Source: Ailurus styani (taxonomy: Eukaryota > Chordata > Mammalia > Carnivora > Ailuridae). From it: a DNA stretch of 64,000 bases. Positions 10,566-21,930 of the stretch are shown one piece after another. Made by a program: the position numbers and the translations under genes. Within the stretch, counting starts at the first letter, position 1; every line of letters starts with the position of its first letter. The stretch is from NCBI GenBank assembly GCA_002007465.1, contig LNAC01000109.1:420037-484036 (forward strand). The letters are read 5' to 3'. Below the pieces are notes generated by a model, which had not been told where the DNA came from, did not search any database, and worked only from the letters and a program-made list of their open reading frames with translations.

Positions 10566-12300
10566 TGGGTTTGCCATTTTATTTTCAACTTTTTATTTCC
10601 TTTGTTTTTTTGTTTGTTTGATTATTATTTCTTTCCTGTCTTTTTAGGGGGAAGCATATAATTTGATTATTTTTAGAATTCCATTTTTGTTTTCCTAGAG
10701 AAGCTTTCCTTCTTACATTACATTGTAGTGGTCCATTCAGGGGCTGCAATGTAAATTCTTAAGTTTTAACATTTGTTTACGGTTAGTATTTTTCATTTCA
10801 TGAAAAAATATATCAACTGTGCCCCTGTAAAAGTCTATATGTGTTTATACTATCCACATGTATTACAAATCCATGAGTTTGTAATTTTGTCTTTAGAGTC
10901 ATATGCATTGTGATGAAATTATATGGAAAAAAAGTGAAAATAGTTTGACATTTACCAAGATTTTTACCATTGCTAAAGCTCTTCATTCCTTTCTGTGGCT
11001 ATGAGTTTCAATCTGGTTTAATTTTTCTTTTGTTTGAAGAAATTCCTTCAGCAGTTCTTGTTTGAGATCTCTTTTCAGCAAATTCCCTTAGTTTACATTT
11101 ATAGTATGATGACTTTACTTTCCCTTCATTTTTAGAGAAAAATTTCACTAGATCTAGAATTCTCTCTCAAGAAATTTCTCTTTCACCACCCTAAAAAAAT
11201 GCTATTCTACTCTCCTCCAACCTGTGTACTTTCTGATAAAGAGTCAGTTATTAATCAAGCAAAGAATTGGTGTTTTTCTTGCTGCTTTTTTTGCTTGCTT
11301 TTATCATCAGCTTTCAATGATTTGACTATAATGTGTGTCTTTCTTTTGTCTTTCTTCATGTTTGCTGAGCATTTTGAATCTGTAAATGTACATCATTCAT
11401 TAAAATTGGAATATTCGACCATCATTTCTTCAGAAATGTTTTTTTACCCCATTTGTTGTTTGTGCTCCAATTACACATATGTTAGACTGGTTTATATCAC
11501 TTAATAAGTCATGAAGCTCTACTCGCTTTTTTTTTTTCAACATCTTTTTTCTTTGTTCTTAACATTGGATAAATTTGATTTTCTACAGTTCACTTACTCT
11601 TTCCTGTGTCTTTGGCATTCCCTTAAATTCATCCAGTGTTTGAAAATTTCAAATATTGAAATCCTTTTCACTTAAGGATTTTCCATTTGGTTCTTTTTTA
11701 TTATTTCTATTTGTTTACTGTCATTTCCTGGGTTTTTTTCATTGCTGTTCATCTCTGGTATATTTTCTTTTACTTCACAGAGTATAGTATTTATAATGCT
11801 GTTTGAAAATTCATTTTGGCTAATTCTAACCTCTGGGTTATACTAGAGCTGACTACATGTCAATTTTCTCTTGTGAATGGTTCCATTTTCCTGTTTCTTT
11901 GGATTTTAGGTACATTTCTATTATATCTTAAACACTGAGAATATGCAGATGTAGAGATGTTGGATTCTTTTATTTTTCTCTAATGAGTGCTGGTTTTGTT
12001 TGCCTGGGCAATTAATTTGGTTGGACTCTCTGCTTCTTGGTGGGTTACTCCAATTTCAGCACAGATCTTGATATTTAACTGAGTTGATTTGACTCATTTC
12101 CATGCCCACATGTCTTAGGGGTTAGCCAGGGTTATGGAAAGACAGAATTTGGGGATTCTGTCTCTGGCGTTCTGCCTCTCTCTCCAGCGGCTACAGTTGA
12201 CCCAGATTTAGTTTGTCCCTTGGTCAGAAAGCTGTGGTTTCTCCATCAGCATGCACACTGCTCCATGCCAACCATGTTTGACTTAGGCTAAAAGCTATGA

Positions 12301-12815
12301 AAATAACAACTCAATATTACTGTCCTGTGGTCATGGACTGTCCAGTGGACCATGCCTGCTTCTTTACACTCCTCAGTGCCTTCAGGTCACTATGTGTTTT
12401 GTCTGATATTCATAGTTGATAGTTATTATCTGCAGATAGGCAGAATGTTTGAACCTTACACAGCCATTACCCTTCATGAACATAATTTTTCACATCAGGC
12501 TTATGCCTGACAAGGCTATCCTCAATTCCTGATTATGACCTTTTAATGGCAATCCTTTCAAATTCTGGATAGTCACCATTGGCAGGAGGATTTATCCACA
12601 CAAGGAGGTGATAAAACACTGAAAAACACTTTTACAACTATTCAAAATTTGTAATTGTTAAAAGTGTGTTTAAAAGAGCTAACAGCTTCTCTCTCTCTTT
12701 TTTTTTTCTTTTTGCCCTGACAAATGTAATGCTGAAATTTCTTGTGATCATGCAAATGGGTTTCAAATCCAACAGAATGTTTTCATATCAAGTATTTCAA
12801 AATAATGATGATGCT
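12301..12815. other. No recognisable feature
   Basis: Unique-looking sequence right of the L1M, with no repeat or coding signal I can name. Confidence 0.35.
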
Positions 12816-13183
12816 CTAATTAGTAGAAAACACATGCATTGTTAGAGCAGTCACCCCGCGGTTAGCCTGGATGTCACTAAAAGGGCATATTAGCTGCAAA
12901 AGCATCTGATATGTGTGAAGGCAGAGATTCAGAGCCCCCTGGAGCTCTTCTTCCAGGAACACCTGCTGATATCTCAGCCTCCGCAACTCCAACTCCTGTT
13001 CCTTCACCTATGCACCTGCCTGCTTAGGTATTTGGAATACAGACTACGCTAGCATGTCTGTGGGCATGGTGCTTAGGGCAGGTTGGGGTACACCGTACAA
13101 CTGCCTGAAATAAAGGGATCCACGGTGTCGAGGAACTCCTTGCTGCTCTTAGGGAAGTGTGTCAAGACACGGGTGTCACTCAT
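12816..13183 (-). pseudogene. Coding-like relic of unknown origin (low confidence)
   Basis: On the minus strand an ATG at 13183-13181, with A at position -3, opens 36 codons beginning MSDTRVLTHFPKSSKEFLDT and ends at TAA. In another frame, 13007-12816 gives 63 codons rich in charged and leucine residues (EQELELRRLRYQQVFLEEEL), which look like coiled coil. The second frame has no ATG; its first codon is GTG directly after a TAG. I do not recognise the source. It could be a frame-shifted processed pseudogene or chance. Confidence 0.25.
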
Positions 13184-13599
13184 GCTCAGTGCTTACTGAG
13201 ATATTAGGATCTGTTATCAGATCCACCTCTGTCCAGCTCACCTTCTTAAGAACCCTAGATGAACTTATTCATGCTTCTGTGTATGGGCTTTGGTCTCCAA
13301 GCTCCACTTGGATGCTAAGAAGGCTAAGGGAGTGGGGTCAACATGTAACACACTTGTAAGTCATTCATGGGGCTTCAGTGTACAGAGAGGCTAACCTTCA
13401 GATGGCAAGTACTTACAACTAATACCAACATTGGAAAGTCAAATACTTTCATCATAGATAGTAAAAAAAGCTGTGGTTTTGTTCACCCAAAATCCCACCC
13501 CTTCTCTGACTTCCCAGCCCCTCCCTGGGCCCTTCCTCACCTTCCTCCTCTTGTGTGATTATGACTACCACAGTTTGTTAAATCTTTCAGTTTATTAAA

Positions 13600-13790
13600 T
13601 CTCTCTCAACTTCGCTGTGCATTCTAATTACTTGAAATCTTGTAAAAATGCAGATTCTGATGGTGGGGTACGTGGAGGCAGGTGGAGAGCAGATTTGGCA
13701 CTTTGAACAAGCTCCTAGGAAGATTGAGGCTGCCGGACTGTGGGCCACACTGGGTAACAGGGATGTGTTTTGAATACTACCTCTGAATGT
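13600..13790 (+). mobile_element. MER5-type (hAT-Charlie) DNA transposon relic
   Basis: Contains GTAAAAATGCAGATTCTGAT followed by a G-rich centre and ACTTTGAACAAGCTCCTAGG. This is the order of the short non-autonomous MER5 family, with both inverted termini decayed. Confidence 0.65.
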
Positions 13791-13854
13791 ATTATTGTAA
13801 GACATCAGTGAGAAAGTTTTGAAATAGCCTAGATGTTATAGTGTGCGAGAAGGG

Positions 13855-14085
13855 GTTTGACTGCATAAAGTTCAAATCTGAGCTCATCTGCTAACTAGCT
13901 TTGTAATATTAGGCAATCTATGAAACCCCCCCTGGGCCTCAGTATCTTCAGGAGTAAGTGAAGATAATAGTACTTCTCTCCTAATGAGGGTGCTGTGAGA
14001 TCAATGCCATAATACATGTAAGGGTTTAGAACAGTGCACAGCACCAAATAAGGTCTCAATAAATATCAGCTATTGTGTATTGTTG
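13855..14085 (+). mobile_element. MIR SINE
   Basis: Core CATCTGCTAACTAGCTTTGT, then GGGCCTCAGTATCTTCAGGA, GATAATAGTACTTCTCTCCT and a 3' end GTGCACAGCACCAAATAAGG. The standard MIR order in sense orientation, well preserved for its age. Confidence 0.85.
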
Positions 14086-14251
14086 TGTATCCTCTTGAAT
14101 GGCTTATACATTTATTGTAGAAAGACACAAGTTCACAATCAAGGGAAAACACAAAGAGCTCATTTGATAAACTTAATCAAATTCCAAAATGTCTAGTAGA
14201 ACAAACATGTTCTCTTGGTGTTGGGAAATTTTCTTAAAGGAGGTAGCCCTT

Positions 14252-14348
14252 CACTGGGTGTTGTACATATACAGTGAATCTTAGAACACTGCATCAAAAA
14301 ACTACTGATGTATTTTACCCTGACTAACATAACACAATAAAAAAAAAA
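14252..14348 (+). mobile_element. 5'-truncated L1 3' end, 97 bp
   Basis: CACTGGGTGTTGTACATATA ... ACACTGCATCAAAAAACTAC ... ACATAACACAATAAAAA is a carnivore L1 3' terminus. TSD GGAGGTAGCCCTT (14239-14251) against GGAGGTAGCCTTT (14350-14362). The right TSD copy is also the left flank of the SINE at 14365. Confidence 0.85.
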
Positions 14349-14364
14349 GGGAGGTAGCCTTTGA

Positions 14365-14570
14365 GGGGCACCTGGGTGGCTCAGTTGGTTGAGCGACCTA
14401 CTCTTGGTTTCAGCTCAGGTCAGGATCTTATGATTGTGAGATTGAGCCCTGCGTCAGGCTCTGTGCTCAGCTCGGAGTCTGCTTCAGATTATTTTCCCTC
14501 TTGCCTCCCCCTCTACCTCTCCCTACTCTCCCTCTCTCTCAAAGTAAAAAAAAAAAAATCTAAAAAAAAA
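14365..14570 (+). mobile_element. Can-SINE inserted in the same target as the L1 next to it
   Basis: Head GGGGCACCTGGGTGGCTCAG, body with CTCGGAGTCTGCTTCAGATT, A-rich tail. Its right flank GAGGAAGCCCTTGGAG (from 14571) is an imperfect third copy of the GAGGTAGCC(T/C)TT target used by the L1 at 14252. Confidence 0.93.
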
Positions 14571-14959
14571 GAGGAAGCCCTTGGAGGTTGCTTGGGATTT
14601 AGATACCTGAGAGATTCACCCACATGACACAGAGCGTTCAGTGTGGATGCTGTCTTTGAACTTGGTCTAATAAATCATAAGCAGAGTCTACGGATGCCTA
14701 GGGAGGAGATAAATATGATTATTCTAGTTATGGATGTTTTGGTGGTAGGAAATGGGGCTCACTCAAATTATCACAGGGATAGGAGGTTTATTTAAAGGAT
14801 CTTCATGCAGGGAATCACAGGCAAAACTGAAAGAATAAGGATTCAGGGAAGGGCAGAAATAAAGGTCATTCTGAACTTCTGTCGCAGGTCCACTTAATTT
14901 TCTTGGCTTCTTTGTTTCCCACTTTCCATCCTGACCAGCCATTTCCATTTACTTATGTA

Positions 14960-16335
14960 ATTAAATCATCTAGTATCTGCGGAATTCCTGGCATATCCTG
15001 GCCACAGTTCTAGGCATTGGCATTAGATATACCTGTAAACTGAAAATATAAAATCCCTGTCCTTGTGCAGTGTTTATTTTAGCAAGGGGAGAAAGACAAT
15101 GAGCAGTGAGCATCATAAATTAACTACATTGTATAGCACAGTTGAAGGCGATGTGGGAAAATAGGAGACAGGGAGAGAGATTGCGGGAATGCCACAGTTA
15201 GGTAGCAGGTTGTATTTTGGGTAGGGAGCTCAGCTTGGGCCTCATTGAAAAGGTAACATTTGAGCAAAGGCTACAAGCAGGTGGAGAAGGGGTATTGGTA
15301 ATAGGCTGAACAGAAACCAAGTCAAAGAGCCTTCTAGACAAAGGTAGACAAAGGCATGCTTCATGGCCTTGAGCTCCTTGGAGATGTTTGAGGAACAGAA
15401 AGGAGGCCCCTGGAAGTGGATAAGAGTTAGAAATGGGAGAACAATGGAGAAAGAGGACAGAGAGGTCTGGCGATGCCTCATGTCAAGCAGATGCTGGAGG
15501 GACTTTGGCTTCTCTTCTCACAAAATGGGAGCCACTAGAAAGTCTGAATTAGAGTATGAACATGGTATGATAGACTTGAAAAGGATACTTCTAGTGCTGT
15601 TTGGGGAAAATAAAATGAAGGGGCAAGGTTGGAAGCAGGAAGACAGGTTACAATGCAGAGATGATGATGGCTCAGACCAGGTGGGGAGAACGTAATGAAG
15701 AGGAAGATCAAAGGGGATTCGCAGATGGACTGATTGGGGATGGAAGAAAAATCAATGTGTGAATGCTATCAGGTGACCCAGAGAAGACTGCAGGCAGAGG
15801 GGTTGGGTGGGGGAATCAGAAGTCCCAAGTGAACATGTGACCATGTCCAAGTGGAAATGTTGAGTAACAGCTGTATGAACACATAAGAAGTTTGGGGAGA
15901 AGTTGGGTCTGGAGGTGTGATTTGGGGCTGGCATATGGACAGCATTTGAAGCTCTGAGGGCTGGAAAGCATTTGGAGAGAAGAGACTGAAGACCGAGACT
16001 TGGACACTCAATGTTAAGAATTTGGAAAGAAAAGGAATCCAACAAAAGAGCCTGAAAATGTGTCAGGACAATGTGTCAGGACACCTCAAGAGTCTTGTGT
16101 CTTGGAACCCGAGTGAAGAAAGTGCATCAATGAAGAGGAAGTTGTAAGTGCTATTGACTTATGAAGTATGATGTGGACTGAGGGTACACCACTGGATTCA
16201 GCCACATGGAGGTTGTTATGACTTTGACAAGATCAGTTTCTGTAGAATGAGAGAGGTGAAAACCCGACTAAAGTAAGTATAAAGAGAGAACTGGAGGTGA
16301 GGAATTGGAGACGGAATGCATTCAGCTTGTTAGGG
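14960..16335 (-). mobile_element. L2 (CR1-clade LINE), long antisense relic
   Basis: Starts with the reverse complement of the L2 3' end (CACAGTTCTAGGCATTGGC, AAAATCCCTGTCCTTGTGCA). It continues through the ORF2 C-terminal part: AAGGTAACATTTGAGCAAAG (15250), AGGCAGGAAGACAGG-like motif (15640), GATGATGATGGCTCAGACCA, CCAAGTGGAAATGTTGAGTA (15848), CACATGGAGGTTGTTATGAC (16203). About 1.4 kb, one of the longest L2 copies here. Its several small minus-strand frames are decayed ORF2. Confidence 0.75.
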
Positions 16336-17415
16336 GATAATTTCAGGGAGAGAGCTGTACCATTGTGTGCATAACCCTTGGAGGCTTGCTTCTCTCCCTG
16401 GGTCATGCCTAGACATCTGGGCACCATTTAACCAGGTCCAAGGAAAGTCTGTGGGGCTCGCTAAGCTCCTGGTCACCTGGGGCCAGGATCTTGTAGCTGT
16501 TCCTCCTCTGAGATCTTGCTCTCTCAATCTGTAATAGAAACCCTTCTGAAGACTGAGAGGAATCTACACAGAAGGAGGCTTGCGGAATGTCTCTGTCCCG
16601 AGAGCAAGCTCTCTAAGTAAATAGCAGCCCACTATGTAAATTCCTGTCCTCGCCCTCTGTGGTTGGCTGATCGTGGACAAACCTATTAGTAATCACTGTG
16701 GAGTCCACCATAAAATGTGTCAAAATCCTTCTGGAAACTCTTAATGCATCTGTTCCAGACAGCTTTTCAGAGAATCAAGTTGCATCTCTTCATTATCGAC
16801 AGTATAAAGAAATGCTCTCTCTATTTTTTATACTAAGATTATCTTGCTCACATTTGAAAAGGGGAATAAGGGGTCCTGTGAGCTGATTTTACACTCAGGT
16901 GAACATCACCTCATGTCCTCTGTGAAGCAGAGATACAGAGATTGTGGGAAGCTCCCTGCTCTTTGTTCTGTGATGCATTGTTGTAGAAAGCATTTGTTTT
17001 CTTCCAATGAAAACTGCTTGTAACTTGGTCTGACTACTTCTGCTCTGTCTTAGGACACAGGTCATTCAAGAACTGGGTCATGAGACTATCAGTTTTTCTG
17101 ATGCAGCAGATGAGGTTTGTGACAAATGCTGAGATCTCAGTAGACTTGTTAAGATCAGTACTTCTGGTTTTGTTCTTTGATTTTAGGTTGTGATGTGGTA
17201 TCTTCCCTACACCCATTCTTCCGATGGTGAATGGAACCCGCACACAGTAGGTCTCACCGATTTGGTTGTGGAGCGATCAGTTTGCTGTTTCCCTGGTTGG
17301 GCTATTTATTGTATGATTCAGAGTCTAGTTCTACTTGAAGGAGCTCATTGGTCAGTAGTCTGACTCTGCACACCCTCAGCTCGGGGTCACTGTTCCACTG
17401 AGGGTCGATGTCTTG
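16336..17415. other. No recognisable feature
   Basis: Unique-looking DNA. The small frames at 16330-16527, 16698-16886 and 17034-17243 show no motif. Confidence 0.4.
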
Positions 17416-17419
17416 GTAT

Positions 17420-17560
17420 CTGTCTTTAATCTCTGGACTGTGAACTCCGGGAGGTCAAGGTCAGTGACTTCATTTCTCCTTATAGTATTCAGCATTTTGT
17501 CCCCACAAGGCTCCGTACTTCAACTGTATTGACAAATGAATGATAATGGCCACAATTACC
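17420..17560 (+). mobile_element. L2 3' end relic
   Basis: TCTGGACTGTGAACTCCGGG, AGGTCAAGGTCAGTGACTTC, TATAGTATTCAGCATTTTGT and ACAAATGAATGA follow the L2 3' UTR and tail order. Confidence 0.6.
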
Positions 17561-18860
17561 TTATTATGGACAGGTGAGAGACTTTTTAAAGAATACAATG
17601 AATGTCTAGATGGATTGCTTGGTTCAGTATAACTTTTATCTTTTGTATGCCACATGTTGCCCATTGATTCAGAATATTCATGAGGACCTTTGACGCAGTC
17701 TGAATAGGGTTCATCAAAGGAAAAAAAAAACAGTTTCTGGGAGGAGGGTGGAGGAAGCATGGTTTATTTGGGAGTTGCAGAGGTATGGTAATGGAGAGTT
17801 AATTAAACAACAACAATAGCCAAACCTCCAGCTATCACTGTGGGCAACTAAAGCTTAAGCCTGCAGGGAAACTTCAGGAAATGCTATAAAATGCACACTT
17901 CAGAACAATCCTAGCCAAGGGGTAAAGGAGCTGGGGTATTTATATTCCCTCACCCATCAGTCATGAGTTAAGGGATGTGAACAGCCTGAGAAGATATCCA
18001 TCTCAAGTTGTTTCCATCCCACCTTATGCACTGGCTGAGCAGGTTCTGGCAGCCCAAGGCCAACCAGCCAACAAAGACGCAGTTCCTGGCTCTTCCTAGT
18101 CAGACTGGTGTGCACAGAAATGCTAATGGAATCTGATGGGATACGGGCCCAGCACACTTCCACTAAGACGGTAAAGTGCTAATGCATAAGCCATCATCTG
18201 CTTTGTTTATCCTTTTCCTCCCAGGATCACTCTCCGTTAATGTAAGAAAATGCCCTTTAATATATGAGTGAATACGTGTGAAAGCATTTTGGAATGCATT
18301 TTCTAAACCATGAAGTGGGATACACGTGTATTGTTGTGATCATTATTGTAGTTATTACGATGATGATAGCTTGATTATAGTTATCAGCACTTGAGGGTGT
18401 TAGTAAGATGTATTTTTGAGAACAGACGTGAGATGCGAAATTTCAGTACAACTCCAGTTACATGTAATCAATAATTGTCCAAACCAAGGCCTGGGGCTGT
18501 ACTTGAATCAACTTAGAAATGAAAGAAGGAAGATCATTCACACATCTGTGGATTATTTCTCTCTTGAGGGACAGTGGCCAATGAGGTCTTCATCAGGGGC
18601 TGTAAGTATGTAAAATATCTTAAATGGTGTATTTTGGGGGAAGAGGCTCTTTGATCAGAGTCTGACCTCTAGCTCTGCTACTTCTTTGATGTTAAAACTG
18701 CCTGATCCTGCTTGGCATAACTAATCTCATTTGAACCCAACTGAGGACTTGTAAACCATAGTTCTAACTTCTACTTAAGGTTGGATATGACTCCTGTCCA
18801 GAGTCATGCCTTCTTTTTTGGCCCAATCCCCTCGAATTAGACCATTTATAAATACTGTGC
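17561..18860. other. No recognisable feature
   Basis: Mostly unique sequence. The 96-codon frame at 17470-17760 and the other small frames carry no recognisable domain. Confidence 0.4.
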
Positions 18861-18861
18861 T

Positions 18862-18922
18862 TTGGATTCATTTATTACTACATTATTACTACATTATTAC
18901 ATTTATTATTCATTCATTGTTA
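18862..18922. repeat. Short tandem ATTATTACTAC-type tract
   Basis: The unit ATTACTACATT is repeated with loss of bases, then drifts into ATTCATTCATTG. A small low-complexity array. Confidence 0.75.
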
Positions 18923-19149
18923 CATCTGTGACATTTAGTGACTTAAACTAGCTAGTGCCCACCTCTGGAAAGTTTCACTTCCATCATCTTCCAAAGCTAT
19001 AACCCCACTGCCCTCAACTTGTTCTCTGCTCTCCACTGGCCACTCCCAGAATGCCTTTCTGCTAGAGCCACCTGCCGTGATGGTTCCTACTTGCATAGAA
19101 GAAATGCAGAGTGAAGGGCAGGAAGTTGTGGAGATGGAATCCATGTGAG

Positions 19150-19290
19150 TGATGGAATTATCAGGATTTATGACTTGTTGGACATGGATGGGAGAGGGAG
19201 GCATCAAAGATGATGGATGACATAAACGTTGGTGCCTTCAACAGAGAAAGGACATACAGGGACAGGGAAGATCCTAGTAAAAAGATACAT
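19150..19290 (-). mobile_element. Possible L2 fragment, antisense
   Basis: GGGAGGCATCAAAGATGATG and the following bases resemble the antisense L2 segment usually reading GAG-CAAGGATGACTCC. Short and weak. Confidence 0.3.
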
Positions 19291-19960
19291 AGATACTCAT
19301 AGATCTTTTTTCCCCATTGAGCAAAATGCAGCCAACAGTAGCTGAGGTAAAAGCTAACCTTCCTATTAAATTGTTTAAATTGATTGACAGCACAATAATG
19401 GATGAGAGATTATTATTTTCCTGGTCATCCTGCTAATAGAGCTTAAATTTAGTAACATTCAAATAACTAACAGAGTACATTTCCTATTGATGACATGTCT
19501 AGAGTCTTATGAGGATTCTCATTTGGTGAAAGGCACAGGGGAACCATTTTTTTCTGGTTGTGAATCAACCCGGTTTAATTAGAAACAATAAAACTTCATT
19601 GTATTTGACCAGGAAGATACCTGGAAGTATTAGGTTGGTATAATCCAGTCTCATTTCCAATAGTTGAGCCAGGAGACCTGGGGAAGGATGTCTGGGGGTG
19701 CGTACTCTCTGTACTAATGATGCTCGCATTGCTGAGTCAATTATATTTAATTTGATTTCTTATTTGATCCTCTGGCTGGCTTATAACTGAAACCCTGAAT
19801 ATTTTCTCATATTACTATTGTCCTCAGACAAAGACCTCTTGAATTCACAGAGCAATCTATAATGTAGCTATCCATTTCCCATCTGCTCTGTGTGCACCTT
19901 AACTGATAGCTATTCAGACATTTATTTCAGATAGCTGTGCCTGTCATGAACTGAGGGTTC
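19291..19960. promoter_or_regulatory. Candidate cis-regulatory block (repeat-free, motif cluster)
   Basis: About 670 bases without a recognisable repeat. It holds a PBX/MEIS-type TGATTGACAG (19381-19390), a TAATTA homeodomain core (19576-19581) three bases before a SOX-like AACAATA (19584-19590), and a full NF-E2/MAF-type TGCTGAGTCA (19730-19739). The motifs are directly visible. Enhancer function is inference, since such short motifs also arise by chance in AT-rich DNA. Confidence 0.25.
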
Positions 19961-20454
19961 CTTTGAATCTGGGCTTTTGAGATCCAAATTGGTAGCCTTG
20001 GAAATTTATTCTTCGACAAAGGTCTGTTGAGGGCCCTTCTCATCTCGAAGAAGAAGGAGATGAAAAAAAAAAAAAGAAAGGCTCACAAAACCTTCATAAT
20101 CCTCTTTCATCTATGGAATTACCAAGAATGTTCTTGGAAGAATGGCCTGTGCAGACTTCCCTGACATTTCACTAGTCTAAGTAATTTCCGATTATTTCTA
20201 GTTACCTCTGTTTGAATCTATATGTGACCCAACAGAATCATTTTCCAGGGAGTAGATATGATGTGATTGCAAATAAGATAGCAAAGGGGGAAAATGAGTA
20301 TATCTGCTAAGGGCTACAGAGAAGCAGCAATTTTGGCTTTGGAGGGGATAGCCCAAGATGAGGGCCCTGGTAGCAGAGAGACAACCTTTAGATATAAATG
20401 GCTGGAAAGTTTATGCACCAGAGCTTGGAGACTTATAGTCGTGGATATTTACAG

Positions 20455-21115
20455 AGGCATTAAATAGTGCTAGACACTGTTCTAAGTACACTTTCTATAT
20501 CGTAAGCTTAAGGATTTCAGTCCTATTATCCCAAATTTATAGAAAGTGTATTAGGTGGGTTTCTTTAAAACAATGAAACTAATAGCATTCTCCAGGGAAA
20601 CAAAACCTTATATATTATAAGGAATGTTAAAAAACAAAACAAAACAAAAAAATCCCCAAGATCTACAGTTGGCAAGCTGGAGACTCAAGACAGCTGATTA
20701 TATACATCCAACCTGAGTCTGAGTCTGAAAGTAGGAGACTGATGTCTCAGCTTGAAGACAGTCAGATAGAAGGGGAGTGAATTCTCCCTGACTCAGCCTT
20801 TTATTCTAGGCAGAGGGGCCTTCAACTGATTAGATGAGGCCCACCCCAACTGGGGAGAACAATCAGCTTTATTCAGTCTACCCTATCAAATGTTAATTTT
20901 ATCCAGAAGCATTCTGATTGACACACCCAGAATAATGTAGCGTCTGGCACTCTGGTGCCTGGTCAAGTTGATACATAAAATTAACTGTTGGGAGTTTAGG
21001 GAAACTAAGGCAGAGGGCGATAAGTAGCTTGACTATGGTCACATAACAAGCACATAATCACAGATGTGTTACCCAGGCTGTTTGACTAGAGGACCAGTTC
21101 TGCAGCTATGAGACA
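20455..21115 (-). mobile_element. MIR SINE split in two by an LTR
   Basis: The left part at 20455-20555 reads AGTGCTAGACACTGTTCTAA and TCAGTCCTATTATCCCAAAT. The right part at about 20997-21115 reads TAGGGAAACTAAGGCAGAGG, GACTATGGTCACATAACAAG and CAGGCTGTTTGACTAGAGGA. Together they form one antisense MIR, interrupted by the LTR at 20560-20993, which dates the LTR as younger. Confidence 0.75.
20560..20993 (+). mobile_element. ERVL-class solo LTR (MLT2-like)
   Basis: CATTCTCCAGGGAAACAAAA near the start, TATTATAAGGAATG, CAAGCTGGAGACTCAAGACA, GATGTCTCAGCTTGAAGACA, TTCAACTGATTAGATGAGGC, CACACCCAGAATAATGTAGC and terminal GATACATAAAATTAACTG. This is the full order of an ERVL-type LTR as I remember it. 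The internal A-rich stretch (AAACAAAAC repeats, 20628-20650) is a later expansion. No proviral coding region is present. Confidence 0.75.
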
Positions 21116-21610
21116 CTGTCTGTCTATGCCATGGTCTAGAATGTATGTCTGAGACATATCTGACCATCCAGTTTCCTCAACCCTGTAAAGGGAAATCTCC
21201 TTCATGTAGGGAATGGAATTGGATACAAAACCGTTTAGAAAAAATAAAGGGGACTTTATTAATGCCACAAAAATATGAAATGTAAACACAGGGAAAATTA
21301 ATCTAGTGTTTAACCATAGTAAAGTGTTTAATCAATGTTTGTTGAATTAATCAATAGTTTTTGAACGAGTGGATTTAATTATTGGTAATTTGTTAAAGTT
21401 TATTGTGAATGTGTCCAGTCTTCACAAATGGATGATAATGAACCCATGGGCCAGAAATATATCGTGTACATGTCTCTATCTACCACATGGCCTTACATGG
21501 TTTATGGGGTCGTGGGGGGAGCTCGATAAATATTGGTCGATATGGTTAGATTGACAACTAAACATGTTAATCAATGAACAAATCATTACATGTATGCTGA
21601 TCCGCATATA

Positions 21611-21928
21611 CAGTTAACCCTTGAGCAATGCAGGGGTTAGGGACGCTGACCCCCTATGCAGTCAAAACTCCACATCTAAGTTTTAACTACTCCCAAACTT
21701 AAGTGCTAATAGCCCACTGTTGACCAGGGCCTTCCCAATGACAGATAGTTGATTAGCACATGTTTCATATCTTATATACTGTATATATTATATACTGCAT
21801 TCTTACAATAAAGTAAGCTAGAGAAAAAAAGATGATTTTAAGAAAATCATAGTGCTGTATTTATTGGACAAAATCTGTGCATAAGTGGCCCCACATAGTT
21901 GAAATCTGTGTTGTTCAAAGATCAACTG
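21611..21928. mobile_element. Complete non-autonomous Tigger-type DNA transposon
   Basis: A 318-bp element bounded by TA on both sides (21609-21610 and 21929-21930), the mariner/pogo superfamily target duplication. The left terminus CAGTTAACCCTTGAGCAA pairs with the right terminus TTGTTCAAAGATCAACTG as imperfect inverted repeats. The internal TCTTACAATAAAGTAAGCTA is the familiar Tigger internal segment. No transposase frame remains, so it was moved in trans. Confidence 0.88.
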
Positions 21929-21930
21929 TA

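Larger units (their letters stand above)
5060..12300 (-). mobile_element. Long antisense old L1 (L1M-type) with nested insertions
   Basis: The + strand reads through an old L1 in reverse. The 3' UTR comes first (5081-6960; CCATACAGTAAAATTCGCC, AGTAGTATTCCATTGTATAG). Next is the ORF2 C-terminal and reverse-transcriptase part (about 7560-9600). Upstream L1M sequence follows (10200-12200; TGGTCTAGCAACCAAGCCAT, GCTCCAATTACACATATGTT, TTTCCATTTGGTTCTTTTTT). After subtracting about 2 kb of later insertions the host is roughly 5 kb, so near full length but inactivated by many stops. The ends are approximate. It may be two related L1M copies rather than one. Confidence 0.7.
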
